In this document: in pieces, positions 56,665 to 64,000 of the stretch | Position numbering within the stretch: position 1 is the stretch's first letter | How the letters are laid out: every line of letters starts with the position of its first letter | Assembly (NCBI GenBank): GCA_964030475.1 | Contig: CAXIPT010000052.1 | Span: forward strand, 32,929 to 96,928 | Source: Tethya wilhelma | Lineage: Eukaryota; Porifera; Demospongiae; Tethyida; Tethyidae | Direction of reading: 5' to 3' | Length of the DNA: 64,000 bases | The notes under the pieces: generated by a model | The model's input: the letters and a program-made list of their open reading frames with translations, nothing else | Database searches by the model: none | Told to the model about the DNA's origin: nothing | Translations under genes and position numbers: made by a program

Positions 56665-59600
56665 ATGCTGACAAGAATTCTATGTTTGCTACTGGTCTGG
56701 ACTGTCATAAGCCATAGGATGACAATGTAAGAAAATGCAGTAATGACCTATAAACAACCATGAACAATACATACTGCTAGTAGCTTAATTATTATTGAAT
56801 TTAATTTTTTTATTACTGCAGTGCTTGCTATGGTACTGTAAGACTAACGGGACACTATCTTGAATTTCATGGACGTGTAGAGATCTGTGATTCTACTGGC
56901 ACATGGAGAAGAGTGTGTGCTAACACATGGGATCAAGCACATGAAGGGACAGTGGTGTGCAGACCATTTGGATGTCCTTATAGTAAGTTGGAAATCTTGA
57001 ATTCATAGTTAATTACTGTACAATAACTCCCTTTGTAATAAACATGCTGGTTAGTTTGGTATATAGGCAGCTTTATCACTAAAATTAATCCATGCCATTT
57101 TTTTGACAGTTATATATAGAGCCCATGCTCTTAACCCTTGGTGCCATCATGATATATGGATGTATATAGCAATACAAATTTCATACTTACACCTATACAC
57201 AGCACTTCATTATTGTTAGTGATCATCATTATTATTCATATAGGTTATCGTACTGTGTGGCAAGATTTCGGAGGCCCAAATGGTATTTTCGTATCTTCCT
57301 GCAATGCAACTGCAAATAGGTTGACTGAATGCAACATAACACTGAACTATGATTGCACAAACACTCGTGAAGTGGCTGTATATTGTGCTAGGAGAAGTAT
57401 ATATGAATAATCATTACTATGCATGAATTCATATATGCATGGATGGGCATAATAATAATAATAATTATTATTTTTACCTAGGCATATATATAGATGTGAC
57501 TCCTGCTCCAGTTGCCAATGTTTCAATCAGCAACATCCAGTCAACATCATTTACCATTTCATACCCAGAAGCTCTGCCATCTAGGACAACTTGCACTACA
57601 ACTGAAACATGTGCAATAGCAGAATGTGTTACTGGGACTGTGTACTATGATACTCAATGTAGTGCTGTGTCCACTACACATACAAGATCACTCACTAGCA
57701 TAGCGAGCTTATCCAGCACTGTAACAGGCCTACGATCATACACAAATTATGAGTGTTGTGTTACAGCCAAGAATAGCATAGGCTCTGCATCCTCAAGGTG
57801 TACCAGAAGACAAACCACACGAGGTAATGCTACGTACAATAGAAGAATTATTAAGCATTGAATTTCTCCCCTTCCCATAGCTCCACCAAGTATGCCTCAA
57901 AGTCTTCAAGCAAATACTGTTCAGTCTACTTCAATTGTTCTATCTTGGCTGTCACCATTGATCAGTAGCGATCGGCAGTCAGTTTCCCAATACCGTGTCA
58001 CCTGTAGTAGTGGATGTAACTCCAGGATAACATCACGTAGAATGCAGACAATATCAGGCCTTCGAGCATACACCAATTATCGATACTGTGTGTCAGCCAT
58101 TGGCAGTGAAAGTGGAGAGGAGGGACCCTCTGCCTGCATCTCAAGAAGAACAGGTTTGTGTGAGTAAAATGAATGAGTAATAAATCAAGCTACGTGGTAA
58201 TTCCCCTCCCAGCTTCAACGTGTCCACCATCAGACCTTCATAACCCCTCTAATTCTCCCACTGCTTTGAGTCTGATATGGACTAGCCCTCCAACCAGCTG
58301 TCACAACAGTTTTGATGTTACAAACTACAAACTCAGTGTGTGTAATTCAAGTGGAGCTAGGCCATGTCAAGTGTTCACCTCTAGATCAACAAGCTACACG
58401 GTGACTGGTCTCCAGCCATACTACTACTATGATGTGTCTGTGGCAGCCTACACTGTAGCATGGGGACCATACTCTAGTCCTAGCAGATTTACAACACAAC
58501 AGAGAAGTTAGTGAACTATGTGTGTGAATTAAGGTATGGATTCACTCAACCCTTCCTTTTGTATACACAGCTCCAACCAGAGCTCCTCAAGCTCTCACTC
58601 TGGCTACTAATGTCTCATCTCCCACTCATCTTTTTATCTCCTGGAGTCCACCACCACTAGGGTATCAGAGAGGAGTGATAACTGGCTATAGGCTCACCAT
58701 CACCAACTCAGATACTGGTCGAAGTGTTTTACAGAACTATAGCCTTGTGGGGACATCCTACACTGCATACCTCAGTCCCCACTCCAACTACACTGTGTCA
58801 GTGGCTGCCTACACTGTAGGAGTCGGTCCTTATGCTAATGAGAGTGTCAAGATGCCTGAAGATGGTAACAAATTATGTTTGTTTGATAAATTTTGATATA
58901 CTGTATAGCGGGAAGTTTCGCAGCTCTATCCGCAAAAGTTTTTGTCTGTCGTAACATATGTGGGCTCGCATAGCTCATCAGCAAAAGTTGCAAAAGTGTT
59001 TGACTAGAGACATCCGTGAAAGTTTGATACTACAAAATTTTCTGGCTATACGGTATCTATTCTATTCTTTATCTCAGAGCCATCTGGTAGTCCAACCTCA
59101 TTGTCCTTGAGAGCTGATGATTCAAGGACACTGGAAGTGTCATGGCAACCACCCCCTGTGGAGGAGCAGAATGGAGTGATAAGGAGCTACAGGGTGAAGG
59201 AGTGTACATCAGGAGACTGTAGATATCACACTGTCACTGGATTAACAACCACACTGAATGGTCTCCGTCCATACTACCGGTACAGTATATCTGTTGCAGC
59301 CTTCACTGTGGGACTGGGACCATATGCCTCAGAAAGAATGTTTCAAATGCCACAGGATGGTGAGAGTTAATTGTTGTAGCATTAATACATTCACTAAAGC
59401 TATCTATGTTTTAGTCCCAGAGGCAGCACCTCAAGACCTGACCAGTGAGATAGACTCTTCAACCACGGCCCAGTTCTCCTGGAGGCCACCTGCTATGGAG
59501 TATCAGAATGGTGTGATCATTGGATACAGCATCATCATTGTCACCACCAATGAGGATAACAGTGAATACAGTGAATTCACAAATCAGTCGGACATTACAG

Positions 59601-62000
59601 TGTCTGATCTTTATCCCTACTACACCTACATCTGGTCGGTGGCTGCCCACACTAGGCTGGGGGGTGGACCCTATGCCAACGACACAATTATGATGCCTGA
59701 GGATGGTAATTTTTGTTAAATTAATAAATTAATTTCTTGTCAATAAGTGGGAAAGTTTTGCAGGGGTCTAACTTTTGTGGGTTTTGGCAGATCACAATCC
59801 ATCCATGGAAGGTTTTATCCACAAAATTCTCTGTAATGTACATGCTGTATGGGGAATATTGCATAACTCATAGTTAAAACACCAAAATGTTTGATGATAG
59901 ACATCAGTGAAAGTTAGACGTGCAAAATTTTTCCACTATAAGGTATTCTATTTTATTGCCTCAGTGCCATCTGGTAGTCCAACCTTATTGTCACTGAGAG
60001 CTGATGATTCACGGACACTGGAAGTGTCATGGCAACCACCCCCTGTGGAGGAGTGGAATGGAGTGATAAGAAGCTACAGGGTGAAGGAGTGTACATCAGG
60101 AGACTGTAGATATCACACTGTCACTGGATTAACAACAACACTGAATGATCTCCGTCCATACTACCGGTACAGTATATCAGTTGCAGCCTTCACTGTGGGA
60201 CTGGGACCGTATACAACAAGTACATTTATTCAAATGCCAGAGGATGGTGAGAGTTAACTGTTGTAGCATTTATAAACACATGCATTGACTAAAGCTATCT
60301 ATGTTCTAGTCCCAGAGGCAGCACCTCAAGACCTGACCAGTGAGATAGTGTCTTCAACCACGGCCCAGTTTTCCTGGAGGCCACCTGCTATGGAGTATCA
60401 GAATGGTGTGATCATTGGATACAGTATCATCATTGTCACCACCAATGAGGAGTCCAGTGAATACAATGAATTCACAAATCTGCTGGACAAAACACTCTCT
60501 GATCTCCATCCATACTACACCTACATCTGGTCGGTGGCTGTCCACACTAGGCTGGGGGGTGGACCCTATGCCAACGACACAATTGTGATGCCTGAGGATG
60601 GTAATTTTTGTTAAATTAATAAATTAATTTCTTGTCAATAAGTGGGAAAGTTTTGCAGGGGTCTAACTTTTGTGGGGTTTTGGCAGATCATGATCGATCG
60701 ACAAAACGTGATCGTGAAGGCCCAATTTTTGTTTGTTTGTAATTATTTGGTACTCAGATTATAGAGAATTTACCCAGCTATAAGCAGCTGTTTGTTTATT
60801 TCAAATATCTTTAACAGCTTAAAAGATATAGCTTGTTTAGTGCTAACATGTCAATCATCCAGAATCCCTACTATAGGCTATTTCTTATGTCGACTTTTTA
60901 ATATCTCCCCCTAGCTCCATCGTGCTCGCCATCAAACCTTCATGAATCAGGTCCATACAATTCTCCCTACACATTGATCCTGAGATGGACTAGTCCCGAA
61001 CCTAGCTGTCGCAATGGAGTCATTAGAAACTACAGTCTCTATATTTGTATTTCAAATTCAAGTGGAACATGCCAAGAGGTTGTCACCAGTTCTGCCTCAA
61101 CATCCTTCACGGTGACTGGTCTCCAGCCATACTACTACTATGATATATCTGTGGCAGCCTACACTGTAGCGTGGGGACCATACTCTAGTCCTCTTACAGA
61201 ATTGAAAACATATCAGAGAAGTGAGTGAGCTCATGATTCACTCATTACTGTATTTTAATCTTTAATTTCCTATGCAGCTCCAAATGAAGCTCCCCAAGAT
61301 CTCACTACTTATGCCTCATCTCCCACTATTCTTCTTATCTCCTGGAGTCCACCACCACTAGTGTATCAAAGAGGAGTGATAACTGGCTATAGGCTCAACA
61401 TCACTAACTCAGACACTGGTTGGAGAGTCATACAGAGTAGCACCACAGGGACAGTGACATCTTACACTGCATACCTCAGTCCCCACTCCAACTACACTGT
61501 GTCAGTGGCTGCCTACACTGTAGGAGTCGGTCCTTATGCTAATGAGGAAGTCAAGATGCCTAAAGATGGTAATTAATGTTTATTTGCTTATTATGTAATG
61601 TTGACATGTTTGTATGCAGCTTCACTTTGCATTCTATCTGTATGACCGTTACATGCAGTCCCAGAGGCAGCACCCCAAAACCTGATCAGTGAGAGCCTCT
61701 CTTCAACCACGGCCCAGTTCTCCTGGAGACCACCTGCTATGGAGTACAGGAATGGTGTGATCACAAGATACAGCATCACTGTCATCTCTTATGATGACAA
61801 CAGCGACCACAGAGAACTGAACACAGATCAGACAGACATTATAGTATCTGATCTTCATCCATACTACACCTACATCTGGTCAGTGGCAGCCCATACTAGC
61901 GTAGGGGGAGGACCCTCTGCTAATGAGACAATCAAGATGCCTGAAGACGGTAATATAATTATAATATAAATAATCGATACTCTTAACAATTAAATGCATG

Positions 62001-62044
<44 letters not shown>

Positions 62045-63277
62045 ACAGTTCCATCTGGGCCTCCTTCTGACCTAACCAGTGAACTACTTTACACCACATC
62101 AGCTCTGCTGTCTTGGCAGCCCCCAGCTCGAGAGCACCAGAATGGAAAGATAAGAAGCTACCAGGTCATCCTCAGCAACTCCTCATTCAGACAGGTGGAC
62201 ACTACCTCTGATACCTCCCTAACAGTCACACAGCTGGTGACCAATGGGACCTACCACTGGTCAGTGGCAGCCATCACCATAGCACTGGGACCTCACAGCC
62301 AAACCAACACACTCCACATACCACTGCCAAAGAGAAGTAAGAATTAAAATATTTCTCAATCTTAATGTAATGGCGTATGATATAATAATTATTATTATTG
62401 CGTACAGGCAGTGCTCTGGAAGTAGGTGTGTACACCACATTAGGCATCCTACTCCCGATCGCCATTGTACTGATAATCATTGGTGTGTGGTATGGATGTC
62501 GCCATGGTAACCAACAAGATAAATCAAAGAGGTAAGGATAAAAAATAGCCAATGTACTCATTGGATTATAACGTGACAGTGCTATATATACATGTGTGCA
62601 GTGCTAAGAAACAAGAAGAAAAGAAGAAGGCATCAGAAGATGATGAAGACAATAAGCCAGGCAACGCCTACTCTCTGAGGTTCCCTCTGGGCAAGCGCAG
62701 TAAGAAGAAAGGAGCTAAACCCAGCCTAGAGCCACCCCCACCACCAATCCCTGAGGGTCATTACGATGTACCAGCACCAATGCTTCCTGAAAGACGATAT
62801 CTTGAAGACATTGATTTTGTAGTGGGAGAGTTTGACATGATCCTGAAGGCCCAGCCTGCCCTGCCAGAGAGAGGCTACCTCGAGGAAGAGGGAGAGAAAG
62901 GACTTGAGAAGGAGAAGGAAGCTATGGAGGAGATGGAGATGAAGGAACTAGGAGGCAAAGACTCGTCTCATCCAGCTGACAAGGACCAGGGTGCCAGTGA
63001 GTGCCACTACCAACCATTGCTGGTCTCCCATAGCAACGGAGGGTCCAGTGACTATGAGCCAGTGAGGATACAAAGCAGGGCCCCTATTGATCATGGCAGT
63101 AATGATTCAACTGGTCACTACCAGTCCCTTCTGGTCCACCAAAGGCAAGAGGAGTCACCATATGCCCAGTTGCAGACAGCACTTCAGAGCAGAGCTAGGA
63201 AGAAGAGCTATAAAGAAATGGTGGTGCTTCAAAAACCATGGAAGAGATCGCTGCTAGAAACCCCCCTAAACCATTAA
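56665..63277 (+). CDS. SRCR-FN3 receptor 3 (1 SRCR, 12 FN3, TM, signalling tail)
   Basis: Seventeen exons: 56665-56726, 56822-56982, 57244-57396, 57482-57823, 57881-58153, 58213-58506, 58571-58864, 59078-59359, 59415-59705, 59965-60246, 60310-60600, 60915-61220, 61278-61568, 61659-61949, 62049-62336, 62408-62531, 62602-63277; 4701 nt, 1566 aa. Signal peptide (ILCLLLVWTVIS), SRCR on exons 2-3 (GTVRLTGH, EICDSTGTWRRVCANTW, FVSSCNATANRLTEC, VAVYC), twelve FN3 domains one per phase 1-1 exon (exons 4-15), TM (LLPIAIVLIIIGVWYG) and a 225-residue tail. Tail motifs: HYDVPAPMLPERRYLEDIDF, LPERGYL, HYQPLL, SDYEPV, HYQSLL, SPYAQL. Exons 8-9 are duplicated almost exactly as exons 10-11. SRCR exon 2 reads CRPFGC where other members have CRELGC. 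Many FN3 NxS/T sites suggest heavy glycosylation. Confidence 0.9.
58901..59053. mobile_element. TA-flanked MITE, CTGTATAGC family (receptor 3 intron 7)
   Basis: TA at 58899-58900 and 59054-59055. Ends ctgtatagcgggaagtttcg and ttttctggctatacgg are inverted repeats with mismatches; the interior has repeated gcaaaagt/gaaagttt words. Relatives occur in introns of the FADD-like and AACS genes. Confidence 0.75.
59078..60644 (+). repeat. ~890-bp internal tandem duplication within receptor 3 (two FN3 exons and introns)
   Basis: Block 59078-59705 plus its following intron is repeated at 59965-60600. Both FN3 exons (SGSPTxLSLRADDSRTLEVS and VPEAAPQDLTSEI) and the intron start (aattaatttcttgtcaataa, ttttgcaggggtctaactt) are nearly identical. 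The two copies are closer to one another than to the equivalent exons of receptor 2, so the event is recent or gene-converted. Confidence 0.9.
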
Positions 63278-63484
63278 AAGATGATAAAACTAACATCAAG
63301 TAGCCATAAACAGATGCAAGAATAAACATTAACACTGAAGTTGTGTACACTTTATCGATATGAGGTTTTTGAATATTAACAGCTTTTAGAATTGCATACA
63401 TTAATGATCACATGTAGAACTAAACTATCACAAACATGTAGAGTACACACACACTCAGGCACATCAACATTAGCACAGTTTGTC
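63278..63484. other. 3' intergenic between receptor 3 and the CPAP-like gene
   Basis: Resembles the DNA just after receptor 2 (aataaacaaccttaatgctgaagttgtgt vs aataaacattaacactgaagttgtgt, around 55820-55845 and 63322-63348), so it probably contains the shared 3' UTR with its aataaa signal. Confidence 0.5.
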
Positions 63485-63655
63485 TTATTGATGTTTTTGT
63501 TTTGATTGGTCTAATGAGTTGGTCGGTTGCTGCAATTCATCAACAATCACTGTGCCATTCTTGTCTTTAACTCTCACCCTACCTGTAGGGTACCTGGTCT
63601 CCTGACGGCCATCAGAGAAGATAGTCTTCACACAGCCATCAGGATAATGGCGACG
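63485..63655 (-). CDS. CPAP/CENPJ-like C-terminal exon (TCP10 G-box)
   Basis: One exon preceded on its own strand by a (CT)n tract and AG, running to a TAA at 63485-63487; 56 residues. [20 protein letters not shown] followed by [17 protein letters not shown] has the repeating beta-strand pattern [19 protein letters not shown] of the T-complex protein 10 C-terminal domain, which in CPAP/SAS-4 binds STIL during centriole assembly. Upstream exons would lie beyond position 64000. TCP10L-type proteins share this domain, so the gene cannot be fixed more closely. It is convergent with receptor 3, 207 bp apart. Confidence 0.6.
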   Translation of the reverse strand, partial: RRHYPDGCVKTIFSDGRQETRYPTGRVRVKDKNGTVIVDELQQPTNSLDQSKQKHQ

Positions 63656-63656
63656 C

Positions 63657-63698
<42 letters not shown>

Positions 63699-64000
63699 GG
63701 GGCGGGGGTTAAGTTGTGACCAATGTACATGGCAGTTATGACTCAATTTATGACCAATGTACATATTATGCAATTTCTTATGGACTGCAAAATTTTATAA
63801 TTCCTTATTTTTGACAATTCTTCACAGTCCATGGACATGAGCCTAAAGTCACCACACAGTAAAGTTCTAATAGTCTATAATGGTATCTTTCACATCTAGT
63901 ACCATAATTATAGCACAAAATATTGCTGGGAATGAAATTTGGTGGATTGTCGAAAATTTCATGATTGACAGATTTTATTTTGGAGGTAGCACATGCAGCA
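63656..64000. other. (GA)n tract and probable intron of the CPAP-like gene
   Basis: 63656-63694 is (GA)n followed by ggaggggg; the rest is AT-rich with no coding signal, ending at the window edge. Confidence 0.5.

Overview
The window is eukaryotic and almost certainly metazoan: every well-supported gene is split by short GT-AG introns, and the products include animal-specific families such as a death-effector/death-domain adaptor, SRCR plus fibronectin-III receptors, PIG-S, BCAS3, golgin-160 and NAA60. High gene density, very short intergenic distances, head-to-head gene pairs, abundant (CT)n/(CA)n microsatellites, TA-flanked MITEs and SRCR/FN3 receptors together suggest a sponge (demosponge). 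That assignment is an inference; nothing here names the species. Seven single N bases, six of them beside simple repeats, palindromes or repeat ends, mark draft-assembly joins.

Layout. 1-10400 is a repeat-rich, gene-poor block: the 5' part of a Tigger/pogo-type DDE transposase gene (minus strand), broken fragments of importin-9 and of a NEK2-like kinase, and several dispersed repeat families. From 10400 the DNA becomes gene-dense: FADD-like adaptor (-), divergent ETAA1-like RPA-binding protein (+), class III alcohol dehydrogenase ADH5 (+), NAA60 (+), a large cysteine-rich, apparently GPI-anchored RECK-like protein (+), PIG-S (-), divergent BCAS3 (+, interrupted by a 4.9-kb intron full of repeats), a golgin-160/GOLGA3-like gene cut off at an N (+), beta-ureidopropionase with most exons present twice (-), divergent acetoacetyl-CoA synthetase (+) and the 3' exons of a coiled-coil protein (-). 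A palindrome and tandem-repeat block lies at 45.0-46.8 kb.

46.9-63.3 kb is the most unusual part: a same-strand cluster of three type-I receptors, each with one SRCR domain followed by 2, 7 or 12 FN3 domains, one transmembrane helix and a tyrosine-rich tail, plus a small gene that keeps only the transmembrane helix and the signalling tail. All four tails share a YxxM or YDVP element, the repeated motif LPxRxYLxDxxF, YQPL(IPPR) and DYEPV. The last gene is the C-terminal exon of a CPAP/CENPJ-like protein (-).

Exon models were built by hand. For FADD-like, ETAA1-like, ADH5, NAA60, the RECK-like gene, PIGS, BCAS3, AACS and the four cluster genes, the listed exons add up to a continuous reading frame with matching splice phases. 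Family names come from recognised motifs and alignment from memory, not from a database search.
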